Made by a program: the position numbers and the translations under genes
Assembly (NCBI GenBank): GCA_016124805.1
Contig: WGND01000012.1
Span: 62,001 to 126,000, forward strand
Origin: Hyphomicrobiales bacterium
Lineage (GTDB): Bacteria; Pseudomonadota; Alphaproteobacteria; Parvibaculales; Parvibaculaceae
Length of the DNA: 64,000 bases
Reading direction: 5' to 3'
The notes under the pieces: model-generated
Databases searched by the model: none
Told to the model about the DNA's origin: nothing
What the model saw: only the letters and a program-made list of their open reading frames with translations
Shown here: positions 44,906 to 53,973 of the stretch, one piece after another
How positions within the stretch are numbered: the stretch's first letter is position 1
Layout: each line of letters opens with the position of its first letter

Positions 44906-45733
44906 TCAGACGATGCTCATATCCGGCGCATCTTCAGCCTTCATGCCATTCACATGATAGCCAGCATCGACATGATGCACTTCGCCGGTGACGCCCGAAC
45001 CCAGATCGGAGAGAAGATAGAGCGACGTATTGCCAACTTCATCAATCGTCACATTGCGCTTGAGCGGTGAATTGAGCTCATTCCATTTGAGGATGTAGCG
45101 GAAGTCGCCAATGCCCGAGGCGGCCAGTGTCTTGATGGGACCAGCAGAGACCGCATTCACGCGGATATTGTTGCGCCCCATATCAACCGCAAGATAGCGC
45201 ACGCTGGCCTCCAGAGCGGCCTTGGCTACACCCATGACGTTGTAATGCGGGATAACCTTTTCCGAGCCGTAATAGGTCAGCGTCACAATGGAGCCGCCAT
45301 TGGTCATCAGCTTCTCGGCGCGCTGGCAGAGTGTCGCCAGCGAATAGCACGAGATCGCCATGGTGGCGGTGAAGTTCTCCAGCGTTGTGTCAAGATAGCG
45401 CCCGTCGAGCTCATCCTTGTTGGAATAGGCGATGGCATGAACCAGAAAATCCATCTGGCCCCATTCAGCCTTCAGCGTCTCGAAGACAGCATCCATGCTG
45501 GCAGGATCGACGACGTCACAAGGCAGAACGAGCTTGGAGCCTAGCGACTCGGCAAGCGGGATCACGCGCTTCTGCAGCGCCTCACCCTGAAAGGTGAAGG
45601 CCAGCTCGGCCCCGGCATTGGCGCAGGCTTTGGCAATGCCCCAGGCGATGGAGCGATTATTGGCAAGACCCATAATAAGGCCCCGCTTGCCGGCCATCAG
45701 GCCCGAGGCTGCGGTAGCTGTGGTTCCGCTCAT
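44906..45733 (-). CDS. fabI: Enoyl-[acyl-carrier-protein] reductase (NADH)
   Basis: FabI reduces trans-2-enoyl-ACP in the last step of fatty-acid elongation. The 275-residue protein has GLIMGLANNRSIAWGIAKA near residue 18 and the Tyr...Lys catalytic set in HYNVMGVAKAALEA after TYYGSEK; the diagnostic Tyr-X6-Lys spacing of FabI holds. It sits between a J-domain gene and aroC, all leftward. GGGATAGAG lies upstream of the ATG. Triclosan sensitivity would be expected by family. Confidence 0.95.
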   Translation of the reverse strand: MSGTTATAASGLMAGKRGLIMGLANNRSIAWGIAKACANAGAELAFTFQGEALQKRVIPLAESLGSKLVLPCDVVDPASMDAVFETLKAEWGQMDFLVHAIAYSNKDELDGRYLDTTLENFTATMAISCYSLATLCQRAEKLMTNGGSIVTLTYYGSEKVIPHYNVMGVAKAALEASVRYLAVDMGRNNIRVNAVSAGPIKTLAASGIGDFRYILKWNELNSPLKRNVTIDEVGNTSLYLLSDLGSGVTGEVHHVDAGYHVNGMKAEDAPDMSIV

Positions 45734-45802
45734 AATGCTCTATCCCATTGTATTCATGTGTTAAAGTGAGGCGCATCCTACACATTCGCCCCATGTGGTC
45801 TA

Positions 45803-45823
45803 GCAAAAAGCCGCCTTTTTGGC
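45803..45823 (-). terminator. Possible terminator between the J-domain gene and fabI
   Basis: On the minus strand GCC-AAAAAG-GCGG-CTTTTT-GC forms a short A/T-rich stem with a tail of T in its second arm, 30 bases after the J-domain stop. It lacks an independent U-tract, so it is weak. Confidence 0.3.
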
Positions 45824-45852
45824 CTCTTGGCCCCTTCACAATTCTTGTCAGA

Positions 45853-46746
45853 TCATGTCTCCGAAAAGCCTTTTCGGGGATTGTCTGTCTGTCCGGCCTG
45901 CCAGCCGCTCACAAAATCCTTCAATGCCTCGTCAGGCTGGTCGGGCAGGGTGATGATGAGGGTCACATACTGATCGCCCTGTCGGCCATCGGTGGGCCGC
46001 TTGAGCCCGCGCCCTTTGAGCCGCAATTTGGTGCCGCTGTTGGATCCGGCCGGGATCGTTAACGTGACCGGGCCGGAAATGGTCGGCACCTCGACGCGGG
46101 CACCCAATATGGCCTCGGTCAGGGTCACGGGCAGGTCAAGCAGGATGTCGAGATCGCGACGCCTGAACCAGTCATGCAGTGCCATTTTGAGCGTGATGAG
46201 GGCATCACCTGCTTCCGCGCCGCCAAAGCCGTCGCCGCCCTTGCCGCGCAGGCGCAGCTGCTGGCCGTCTTCCATGGCGGCAGGCACGGCGACATCAACA
46301 TGTTTACCGTTCCGAAGCTGCAGGCGAATCTTGCCGCCTTTTGCGGCGTCAAGAAAGGGAACCGAAAGCGTATAGGCCACGTCATCGCCCCGCCCGCGAA
46401 AAACCCGCTGTCCCGCGCCCTTCAGGCCTTCAAAAAGATCGGTGAAGAGATGGTCGCGTGCGTCCTGGTGCCGGGCGCTGTGCGGGGTAAAGCCGCTGCT
46501 GAAGCTGCTCATCTGGGCGGCGCGCTGCTCTTCGTCATATTGACGGCGTGACGTCTCATCCTTGAGCTGATTATAGGCAGCAGTCACTTCCTGAAAGCGG
46601 GCTTCCGCCTTGCTCTTGTCACCCTTGTTGGTGGATGTGGCGTCGGGATGCAGCGCCTTGGCAAGGCGCCGATAGGCAGCCTTGATCGCGGCTGCATCTG
46701 CGCCGGGATCGACTCCAAGGATTTCATAGGCACTGCGCAATATCAT
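45853..46746 (-). CDS. J-domain protein, CbpA-like (DnaJ without zinc finger)
   Basis: The 297-residue protein has an N-terminal J domain (about residues 1-75, with the HPD motif in KALHPDAT), a Gly/charged linker and a C-terminal DnaJ substrate-binding region (about 110-290) of paired beta domains, ending near GFSET. There is no CXXCXGXG zinc finger, so it is the CbpA or DjlA-like class that delivers substrates to DnaK rather than DnaJ itself. ATG at 46746 is used; six upstream residues in the frame are not conserved in the family. Confidence 0.87.
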   Translation of the reverse strand: MILRSAYEILGVDPGADAAAIKAAYRRLAKALHPDATSTNKGDKSKAEARFQEVTAAYNQLKDETSRRQYDEEQRAAQMSSFSSGFTPHSARHQDARDHLFTDLFEGLKGAGQRVFRGRGDDVAYTLSVPFLDAAKGGKIRLQLRNGKHVDVAVPAAMEDGQQLRLRGKGGDGFGGAEAGDALITLKMALHDWFRRRDLDILLDLPVTLTEAILGARVEVPTISGPVTLTIPAGSNSGTKLRLKGRGLKRPTDGRQGDQYVTLIITLPDQPDEALKDFVSGWQAGQTDNPRKGFSET

Positions 46747-46832
46747 TCTCCCGGGGTGCGACACCCCTGAACAGGGAGTTTACAGTCAGCAACATACAAA
46801 AAGGTTAAGCAAAACAGGCCAATAGTCAGCTT

Positions 46833-47516
46833 TCAGGGGGCTGTTGTCTCGCCATTGGGCGTGTCGAAGGCAGCTGGGGCGGGGGGCGGCGCGACTTTGT
46901 CGGCAGCAGCATCTGCAGGGCTTGGCGGCGGCGGACCGGCGAGGCTCGGCACCAGCACTTCCAGACGTTTCAGCGCCATTTCATGGCCTGCATGGGCGGC
47001 AAGTGCATACCAGGCCAGGGCTTTGGCATGGTCTGCCTCCACGCCCTGACCGCGCTCATACATGATGCCGAGATTATACTGCGCCACAGGCATGCCCGCG
47101 ATGGCCGCGAGATGAAACCAATAGGCGGCCGCCTCGTCATTTTTGGGAATGCCATCACCCGTCAGATACATGAAGGCAGTATTCATCTGCGCGGCGACAT
47201 AGCCGGAGCGGGCGGCCTCCTCATAAAAATAGAGGGCGCGTTCCGGGTCGCGCTTCGTGCCCTGACCCTTGCGCAGCATCAGCCCCACATTCCGCATGGC
47301 GGCAAGATCATGTTGTTGGGCCAGTGGCAACCAGATATCAAATGCTTTTTCGTAATTGCCCGCATCATAGGCTGCGACACCATCTTTGAAGCGGTCGCTT
47401 GCAGGCGGCAGTTCGGGTTCCAACCGGTCCTGAACCGTTTGCGGTGCAGCCTGTGCAACACAGGCAGGCGCGGCGGCCAGCAGGATGACAAAAAGGGCGG
47501 ATCGGAAAATTCTCAT
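46833..47516 (-). CDS. Sel1-like/TPR repeat periplasmic protein
   Basis: The 227-residue product has a signal peptide (residues 1-24, cut near VAQAA-P) and about four Sel1-type repeats between residues 45 and 185. Repeats read AMRNVGLMLRKGQGTKRDPERALYFYEEAA, VAAQMNTAFMYLTGDG and VAQYNLGIMYERGQG. A Pro/Ala-rich tail ends the protein. Sel1 repeats make protein-protein interaction surfaces; in the envelope they often serve in exopolysaccharide or stress systems. Upstream is a J-domain gene on the same strand. Confidence 0.85.
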   Translation of the reverse strand: MRIFRSALFVILLAAAPACVAQAAPQTVQDRLEPELPPASDRFKDGVAAYDAGNYEKAFDIWLPLAQQHDLAAMRNVGLMLRKGQGTKRDPERALYFYEEAARSGYVAAQMNTAFMYLTGDGIPKNDEAAAYWFHLAAIAGMPVAQYNLGIMYERGQGVEADHAKALAWYALAAHAGHEMALKRLEVLVPSLAGPPPPSPADAAADKVAPPPAPAAFDTPNGETTAP

Positions 47517-47571
47517 GATGACCGGTCCGCCCTTTTCAAATTCAGATCACGTCATGGTATCGCCATGCCGC

Positions 47572-48087
47572 CTAGTTGACGATCTGCCATGAGCCGTCCG
47601 GCTGACGACAGGCGGTGCCATAGGCACGCTGGCTGCGCCCGTCGATAGTTACCGTCTGTTGGTATTCGCGGCAAGTCTCGTCACCTCTGTTATAGGTCCG
47701 CTCAGGCGTGACCGTGCCATAATTGCCTGAATCCGGGTTGCGCCAGGTCGATGTCTGGCCTGTGCGCCCGCTTTCAAGCGCACCATAGGTCGTCTGGCCC
47801 ATATAGGCGCGGTCCGCGCGATCAAGCGATTTACCCACCTCGCTGCCGATGAGCGCGCCAAGCAATACGCCGGCGCCTGTTGTCCACAGGCGGCCTTCGC
47901 CGCCGCCAAACTGCGAACCGGCCAGCCCGCCGAGCACGGCGCCGCCGACGGTACCGACACTCTGTTTGGGACCTGCGCCGCCATAGCCGCCGCCATAGCC
48001 GCCACCGTAAACATTGGGATCACATGCGGCCAATGAAACGGCCAGGCCAGTCACGGCAAAAACTTTTGTAAGCGTCGAAGTCTTCAT
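47572..48087 (-). CDS. Glycine-zipper lipoprotein (17 kDa surface antigen-like)
   Basis: A 171-residue protein with a lipobox-type signal peptide: VFAVTGLAVSLAAC, where Cys22 would be lipidated. Next comes a Gly/Tyr repeat (YGGGYGGGYGG), then two glycine-rich helices (GTVGGAVLGGLAGSQFGGGEGR and LLGALIGSEVGKSLDR) that form a glycine-zipper hairpin of the RT0821/17 kDa antigen type. The C-terminus has two Cys and EYQQTVTIDGR. It probably lies in the outer membrane or its inner face. ATG has GGAGAGG close upstream. Confidence 0.87.
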   Translation of the reverse strand: MKTSTLTKVFAVTGLAVSLAACDPNVYGGGYGGGYGGAGPKQSVGTVGGAVLGGLAGSQFGGGEGRLWTTGAGVLLGALIGSEVGKSLDRADRAYMGQTTYGALESGRTGQTSTWRNPDSGNYGTVTPERTYNRGDETCREYQQTVTIDGRSQRAYGTACRQPDGSWQIVN

Positions 48088-48270
48088 ATGCCTCTCCTTC
48101 GGTCAGGCGCATGAGGCCGCCTGTCTGTCAGTGGGAAATGTCCCCGTCGCTGCCTATATAAGAAAGAGATTGTGGCAAGATTGGAGCATCTCTGCAGCAG
48201 GCGCCGGTCATTTATGCCATATTCCCGCAACACCCCCGCTGACCCTGCGGCCAAAAGGCAATTGAGACGC

Positions 48271-48903
48271 ATGAGCGACAAGAACGACAACGCGACATCA
48301 CAGGAAATAACTGAAATTTCAGGCTCCGATCCCTTTGCGCTTTTCCATGAATGGATGGCAAAGGCGCGCGAAACCGAACCTGAAGATCCCAATGCCATGG
48401 CGCTTGCGACGGCCGATGCGGATGGCTATCCCGATGTGCGCATGGTGCTGCTGAAAGTCGCCGATGAAAATGGTTTCACTTTTTATACAAATCTGGAAAG
48501 CGTGAAGGGGCAGGAACTCGCGGCCAATCAGCGCGCTGCGCTTTGCTTCCACTGGAAAAGCCTGCGCCGCCAGATTCGCGTGCGCGGGATTGTGTCGCCG
48601 GTCACGACCGAAGAAGCAGATACCTATTTTGCGTCACGCGCGCGCGACAGCCAGATCGGCGCCTGGGCCTCGCGCCAGTCGCGCCCGCTTGCCGGCCGTT
48701 TTGAACTTGAAAAAGAAGTCGCCAAATATGCCGCGAAGTTCGGCCTTGGCAAGATTCCCCGCCCGCCGCACTGGTCCGGCTTCCGTGTCACGCCCCTCCG
48801 CATTGAGTTCTGGCGTGACAGGCCGTTCCGTTTGCATGATCGTATGATTTTTGAACGCACCGATATCAAGGCTGGCTGGCAGACCAGCAAGCTGTTCCCG
48901 TGA
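48271..48903 (+). CDS. pdxH: Pyridoxine/pyridoxamine 5'-phosphate oxidase
   Basis: PdxH makes pyridoxal 5'-phosphate from pyridoxine or pyridoxamine 5'-phosphate with FMN. The 210-residue product has [13 protein letters not shown], the FMN-site segment [47 protein letters not shown] and the C-terminal [12 protein letters not shown], the PdxH signature missing in the PNPOx-like protein at 13702. I choose the ATG at 48271 at the usual family start; longer N-termini are open. It is divergent from the glycine-zipper lipoprotein gene. Confidence 0.92.
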   Translation: MSDKNDNATSQEITEISGSDPFALFHEWMAKARETEPEDPNAMALATADADGYPDVRMVLLKVADENGFTFYTNLESVKGQELAANQRAALCFHWKSLRRQIRVRGIVSPVTTEEADTYFASRARDSQIGAWASRQSRPLAGRFELEKEVAKYAAKFGLGKIPRPPHWSGFRVTPLRIEFWRDRPFRLHDRMIFERTDIKAGWQTSKLFP

Positions 48904-48916
48904 CTGGAGAAATAGA

Positions 48917-49858
48917 ATGACGGCGAGCGCGGCTTCTTCCGCCCCGGAAACAGCATTTGATCCTGTGCATAACGCGCAGTTGATGCGTCGTGCGACCTAT
49001 GCGGCTGTGGCCGTCGCCCTTTTGCTCATTTTTTCCAAGGGTGTCGCCTTCTGGCTCACGGGCTCCGTTGCCATGCTTGGCACGCTGATTGACTCCCTGC
49101 TGGATGGCTCGGCCTCATTGCTCAATCTCGTCGCCGTGCGCCATGCCCTCACACCGGCAGATCATGAGCATCGTTTCGGACATGGCAAAGCCGAAGCATT
49201 GGCGGGCCTGGGACAGTCGATTTTCATTTTCGGCTCGGCTGGCTACATCATATTTGAAGCCGTCATGCGCATTCTCAACCCGGCGCCTGTCGCCAACTCG
49301 GCTGTCGGCATCGCCGTCACGGTCTTTGCCATTGTGCTGACGCTCTTCCTTGTCGCCTATCAGCGCCGCGTCGTAGCCCAGACAAACTCGCTCGCCATTG
49401 AAGCGGATTCCATTCACTATCGTGGCGACCTCTTCATGAATATCTCGGTCATTTTGGCGCTTGGGCTGTCGGGGCTGTTCAACATTTATTGGGCCGATCC
49501 GCTTTTCGGTCTCGTCATCGCGGGTATGATCGCCTGGAGTGCGACCCAGATCGCCATGAATTCCTATAACCAGCTTATGGACCGCGAGCTCTCGGACGCA
49601 GAGCGTGAGCAGATCAAGGCGATTGCCCTTCAGCATAGTGACGTCATCAACATCCATGACTTGCGCACGCGTGCGGCGGGCGTCAATACCTTCATCCAGT
49701 TCCATCTCGAGCTTGATCCCTCCATGACCCTGATGAAAGCCCATCACATCTCTGATGATGTGGAAGCGGACATTCTGGCGGCCTTCCCCGGCGCCGAGGT
49801 CATTATTCACCAAGACCCGGCGGGAATTGAGGAATTAACCCGTCTGCAACGCGTCTGA
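48917..49858 (+). CDS. Cation diffusion facilitator (CDF) metal transporter
   Basis: The 313-residue protein has six predicted helices and a C-terminal cytosolic domain. The metal-site residues are in TLIDSLLDGSASLLN (Asp pair) and in SIHYRGDLFMN (HX3D), the FieF pattern. It exports zinc, iron or other divalent ions in exchange for protons. GGAGAA is 6 bases before the ATG, and it follows pdxH by 13 bases, so the two are likely cotranscribed. Confidence 0.93.
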   Translation: MTASAASSAPETAFDPVHNAQLMRRATYAAVAVALLLIFSKGVAFWLTGSVAMLGTLIDSLLDGSASLLNLVAVRHALTPADHEHRFGHGKAEALAGLGQSIFIFGSAGYIIFEAVMRILNPAPVANSAVGIAVTVFAIVLTLFLVAYQRRVVAQTNSLAIEADSIHYRGDLFMNISVILALGLSGLFNIYWADPLFGLVIAGMIAWSATQIAMNSYNQLMDRELSDAEREQIKAIALQHSDVINIHDLRTRAAGVNTFIQFHLELDPSMTLMKAHHISDDVEADILAAFPGAEVIIHQDPAGIEELTRLQRV

Positions 49859-49906
49859 CATCAGTGTGGGCTGGCACTTATGCCAGCTTTAAAATAGATT
49901 GCCTCC

Positions 49907-50662
49907 ATGAGTAATGCTGACAACGCGCAACGCAAAACCCTGATCCTCACCGGCGCAAGCCGGGGCATCGGGCACGCCACGGTCAAACGCTTCTCCAGCG
50001 CTGGCTGGCGTGTCATCACTTGTTCGCGCCACGCTTTCCCGGAGGATTGCCCCTGGGAAATGGGGCCTGAGGATCACATTCAGGTGGACCTTGCCGATCC
50101 CGCCAATACCGAAGAAGCCATCGCCGAAATGCGCGAACGCCTGAAAGATCAGGGCAGCAAGCTTCACGCATTGGTCAATAATGCCGCGATCTCGCCAAAG
50201 GGGCCAGAAGGCAGCCGGTTGGGCGTTTTCGAAACCAGCATCGATCTCTGGTATCAGGTGTTCCAGGTGAACTTCTTTGCCTCGGCCATGCTCGCACGCG
50301 GTCTTGTTGCCGAACTTGAAGCCGCGCAGGGCTCGGTCGTCAACGTGACATCGATTGCAGGCGTGCGCGTACATCCGTTTGCGGGCACGGCCTATGCGAC
50401 ATCCAAGGCGGCATTGGCAGCCCTGACGCGTGAGATGGCATCAGAATTTGGTCGTCTCGGCATTCGTGTGAATGCCATCGCGCCTGGTGAAATCGATACC
50501 GCCATTCTGTCGCCCGGCACCGAGAAAATTGTGGCTGAAATTCCGATGCAGCGTCTGGGCACACCGGAAGAAGTCGCGCGCACGATCTATTTTCTGTGCA
50601 CGGATCAGTCATCCTATGTGAATGGTGCCGAAATCCAGATCAATGGCGGCCAGCACGTTTAG
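49907..50662 (+). CDS. SDR family oxidoreductase
   Basis: The 251-residue classical SDR has LTGASRGIGHATVKRF (cofactor motif), NNAAISPKG, the serine block VNVTSIAGVRV and the catalytic YATSK, with YFLCTDQSSYVNGAEIQINGGQ at the end as in FabG-type reductases. The 3-oxoacyl reductase fold is clear but the substrate is unknown. It is 48 bases after the CDF gene and ends 23 bases from a convergent aminotransferase gene. The Shine-Dalgarno is weak. Confidence 0.88.
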   Translation: MSNADNAQRKTLILTGASRGIGHATVKRFSSAGWRVITCSRHAFPEDCPWEMGPEDHIQVDLADPANTEEAIAEMRERLKDQGSKLHALVNNAAISPKGPEGSRLGVFETSIDLWYQVFQVNFFASAMLARGLVAELEAAQGSVVNVTSIAGVRVHPFAGTAYATSKAALAALTREMASEFGRLGIRVNAIAPGEIDTAILSPGTEKIVAEIPMQRLGTPEEVARTIYFLCTDQSSYVNGAEIQINGGQHV

Positions 50663-50685
50663 TGCCGACCGCCGCTTGATGATTG

Positions 50686-52074
50686 TCAGGCAGCCCTGAG
50701 ATTCTGCTTTGTCACCATGCTCTCGGTTTCATTGAGCGCCCGCTCCATGCGATCAAACATGTCATGCACCTGAGCCTCGTCGATAATGAGCGGTGGGCAG
50801 AAAGCAACGATGTCGCCTGCCAGCGGACGGACGATGAGCCCGTTGCGCTCGGCGGCGGCCACCGCGAAGGCGCCGACACCCGCCTTGGGTTCAAAGGCGC
50901 GCTTGGAGGACTTGTCGGCCACCATTTCAATCGCCCCGATAAGGCCTTTGGCGCGCGAATGCCCGACCAGCGGATGCTCGGCAAGACGTGCAACACGGTC
51001 TTCGAAGGCAGGTGCGATGGAGCGTACATGACCCACAATGTTGCGCTTCTCATAGATTTCGAGCGTCTTGATGGCGACCGCGGCAGCCAGCGGATGGGCG
51101 GTATAGGTGAAGCCATGGCCGAACGTGCCGATCTTGCGGCTTTCATCCAGCATGGCCTGGTACATGTTTTCGCCGACCGTCACGGCAGCAATCGGTACAT
51201 AGGCTGATGACAGAGCCTTGGCGACGGAGATGGTATCGGGTTTGATGCCGAATGTCTGGCTGCCGAACATGTTGCCGGTGCGCGCAAAGCCGCAGATCAC
51301 TTCGTCCGCGATGAAATAGAGATCATAGGCATCGCACACGGCCTGAATTTTCTCAAAATAGCCATCAGGCGGAATGATGACACCGCCGGCCCCCATGATG
51401 GGTTCGGCGATGAAGGCCGCGACCGTTTCGGGGCCTTCGCGAATGATCATGTCCTCAAGATTTTTGGCCAGACGTGTCGTGAATTCGTCCTCGCTTTCGC
51501 CCGGTTCGGCGTTGCGATAGTAATGCGGGCAGTCGGTATGCAGCACGCCCGCGATCGGCAGGTCGAAATCGCGATGATTGGCGGGCAGCCCCGTCATGCT
51601 CGCCGAGCCGACCGTCACGCCGTGATAGCCGCGCAGGCGGGAGATGATCTTCTTCTTTTTCGTCAGGCCGCGCGCATTGTTGTAATACCAGACAAGCTTC
51701 ATCTGCTGGTCATTGGCTTCTGATCCAGAGCCGCAGAAAAGAACCTTGGAAGCCTCATGCGGCGCGATGGCTTTGAGCTTTTCGGCTAGCTCGGCAGCGC
51801 GCTCATGGCTTTTGCCACCAAAAACATGGGTGAAAGGGATCTGCTGCATCTGGGCCATGGCGGCATCAATCAGCTCCTGCTCGCTATAGCCGAGCGCAGT
51901 GCACCAGAGACCTGCCATGCCTTCGATATATTTTTTGCCCTCATTGTCAAAGACATGAATGCCCTCGCCGCGCTCAATGATCATGGGCCCGGAACTGCGA
52001 AAGGCGTCCAGATTGGTATAGGGATGGATCACGGTTTCGATATCGCGGGTGGCGGCATTTGAAAGCTGGGTCAT
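50686..52074 (-). CDS. Class III (omega-type) aminotransferase
   Basis: The 462-residue PLP enzyme has the class III layout: IIERGEGIHVFDNEGKKYIEGMAGLWC near the N-terminus, LFCGSGSEANDQQMKL, the PLP-phosphate and Asp segment FIADEVICGFARTG, and the Schiff-base Lys in ISVAKALSSAYVP. It transfers amino groups between an omega-amino donor (such as beta-alanine, putrescine or taurine) and pyruvate or 2-oxoglutarate. GAGGAC lies upstream of the ATG at 52074. It is divergent from the DmdB-like gene at 184 bases. Confidence 0.92.
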   Translation of the reverse strand: MTQLSNAATRDIETVIHPYTNLDAFRSSGPMIIERGEGIHVFDNEGKKYIEGMAGLWCTALGYSEQELIDAAMAQMQQIPFTHVFGGKSHERAAELAEKLKAIAPHEASKVLFCGSGSEANDQQMKLVWYYNNARGLTKKKKIISRLRGYHGVTVGSASMTGLPANHRDFDLPIAGVLHTDCPHYYRNAEPGESEDEFTTRLAKNLEDMIIREGPETVAAFIAEPIMGAGGVIIPPDGYFEKIQAVCDAYDLYFIADEVICGFARTGNMFGSQTFGIKPDTISVAKALSSAYVPIAAVTVGENMYQAMLDESRKIGTFGHGFTYTAHPLAAAVAIKTLEIYEKRNIVGHVRSIAPAFEDRVARLAEHPLVGHSRAKGLIGAIEMVADKSSKRAFEPKAGVGAFAVAAAERNGLIVRPLAGDIVAFCPPLIIDEAQVHDMFDRMERALNETESMVTKQNLRAA

Positions 52075-52257
52075 GGCAGGGTCCTCGTGAGGGGCATTAG
52101 CGGGCGGCGCATAATGGGTGCAGGGTGCCCAAACAGTCAAACCGGGCATTTGGCCTGAAAATCTCTGCTTTTCCCTGCGACACATATCGTTGTGAAGAAA
52201 GCCATCTGGCACTACACTGCCAAAAAAAGGGCAGGGAGCCCAAAGAGGGGAAGAAAA

Positions 52258-53898
52258 ATGCTTGGATTGATGCAGGACTGGCCACTGCGCGTATCGACCA
52301 TTATCGATCACGCGGCACGCAATTATGGTGACCGGGAGATCGTGACGCGCTCGGTTGAGGGCCCGATTGTCCGCACCACATACAAGGAAGTTCACCTTCG
52401 CGCCCGCAAGGTGGCGCAGGCACTTTCAAAGCTGGGTATCAAGGAAGGCGATGTCGTCGCCACCATGGCCTGGAACACAGCCCGCCACATGGAAGCTTGG
52501 TATGGCATCATGGGCCTTGGCGCTATCTGCCATACGCTCAACCCGCGTCTCTTTGCCGAGCAGCTCGATTACATCATCAACCATGCCGAAGATAAGGTCA
52601 TTTTCGTTGATCTCACCTTCGTGCCGGTTCTCGAAGCGATCAAGGACAAGCTTCCGCTCGTGAAGGCCTATGTGATCTTTACTGATCGCGCCCATATGCC
52701 CGAAACATCGCTGCCGAACGCGCTCTGCTATGAAGAGATCGTCGAAGCCGAGAACGGTGATTTCAAATGGGTTCAAGGCGACGAGAATGCCGCTTGCGGC
52801 CTTTGCTACACCTCCGGCACCACGGGCAACCCCAAGGGCGTGCTCTATTCGCACCGGTCCAACGTGCTGCACTCGCTGGCAGCCAATACGGGCGATGCGC
52901 TCGGCATGCGCTCCATCGATGTCATGCTGCCGGTTGTGCCCATGTTCCATGCCAATGCCTGGGGCATCACTTTTGCGGCCCCCGCCGTGGGCGCAAAGCT
53001 GGTCATGCCCGGCGCCAAGATGGATGGCGAGAGCATCTGCGAGCTGCTTGAAACAGAAAAAGTCACGGTCACGGCGGCTGTGCCGACTGTTTGGCTGATG
53101 CTTCTTCAGTTTGTTGAAAAGCACGGCAAGCAGCTCCCCTATCTCAACCGCGTTGTGATTGGCGGTTCGGCCGCACCGCGCTCGATGGTTGAAATTTTCG
53201 AGAACAAATATGGCGTCGAGGTTTTCCATGCCTGGGGCATGACGGAAATGTCGCCCATGGGAACACTCGGAAGCCTGAAATACGGCATGGAAAATCTGAC
53301 GGACGAAGAGCGCATTAATGTGAAATGCCGTCAGGGTCGCGCAATCTACAGTGTCGAAATGAAGATTACCGATGATGACGGCAAGGAGCTGCCCTGGGAT
53401 GGCAAGGCCTTCGGCCATCTCATGGTGCGTGGCCCAGCCGTTGCCAAAGCTTATCTGAAAGGCGAGGGCGGCCAGATTCTTGATGAGGATGGCTGGTTTG
53501 ATACCGGCGACGTCGCCAATATTGACGCCGATGGCTATATGCAGATCACCGACCGCGCCAAGGATGTCATCAAATCGGGTGGCGAATGGATTTCGTCCAT
53601 CGAAATTGAAAATATGGCGGTCGGTCATCCGAAAGTGGCCGAAGCCGCCGTCATCGGCATTGCCCATCCCAAATGGGATGAGCGTCCGCTTCTTATCATC
53701 GTGCCCAATGAGGGGGAGACGGTGACGAAAGAGGAGATGCTGAAATATCTGGAAGGCAAGATTGCCAAATGGTGGATGCCGGATGATGTCGTCACCATTG
53801 ATGAAATCCCGCATACCGCGACAGGCAAGATCCAGAAACTGGCCTTGCGGCAGCGCTTCCAGTCATACAAGCTGCCGACAGCCGACGCCGCCGAGTAG
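52258..53898 (+). CDS. Acyl-CoA ligase, DmdB-like (methylthiopropionyl-CoA ligase family)
   Basis: The 546-residue AMP-forming ligase has MLGLMQDWPLRVSTIIDHAARNYG at the start, CYTSGTTGNPKGVLYSH as the phosphate loop, AWGMTEMSPMG, and the C-terminal DVIKSGGEWISSIEIEN with the GK near the end. This resembles DmdB, the 3-methylmercaptopropionyl-CoA ligase of DMSP demethylation, and related fatty-acyl ligases. Substrate is inferred. GGGGAAGAAA lies just upstream of the ATG. The nearest DmdC-like gene is 16 kb away. Confidence 0.85.
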   Translation: MLGLMQDWPLRVSTIIDHAARNYGDREIVTRSVEGPIVRTTYKEVHLRARKVAQALSKLGIKEGDVVATMAWNTARHMEAWYGIMGLGAICHTLNPRLFAEQLDYIINHAEDKVIFVDLTFVPVLEAIKDKLPLVKAYVIFTDRAHMPETSLPNALCYEEIVEAENGDFKWVQGDENAACGLCYTSGTTGNPKGVLYSHRSNVLHSLAANTGDALGMRSIDVMLPVVPMFHANAWGITFAAPAVGAKLVMPGAKMDGESICELLETEKVTVTAAVPTVWLMLLQFVEKHGKQLPYLNRVVIGGSAAPRSMVEIFENKYGVEVFHAWGMTEMSPMGTLGSLKYGMENLTDEERINVKCRQGRAIYSVEMKITDDDGKELPWDGKAFGHLMVRGPAVAKAYLKGEGGQILDEDGWFDTGDVANIDADGYMQITDRAKDVIKSGGEWISSIEIENMAVGHPKVAEAAVIGIAHPKWDERPLLIIVPNEGETVTKEEMLKYLEGKIAKWWMPDDVVTIDEIPHTATGKIQKLALRQRFQSYKLPTADAAE

Positions 53899-53973
53899 GA
53901 AGGCGCGCCGGGCAAGGCTAACTACGATTTAGGCATTTCAACGCCACCACCGCATCAGGGCGGGCAGGGGCCA

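Noticed and set aside
52426-53814. A 462-residue frame on the minus strand inside the DmdB-like gene
   Set aside because: Its sequence has no family features and mirrors the codon pattern of the real gene on the plus strand.
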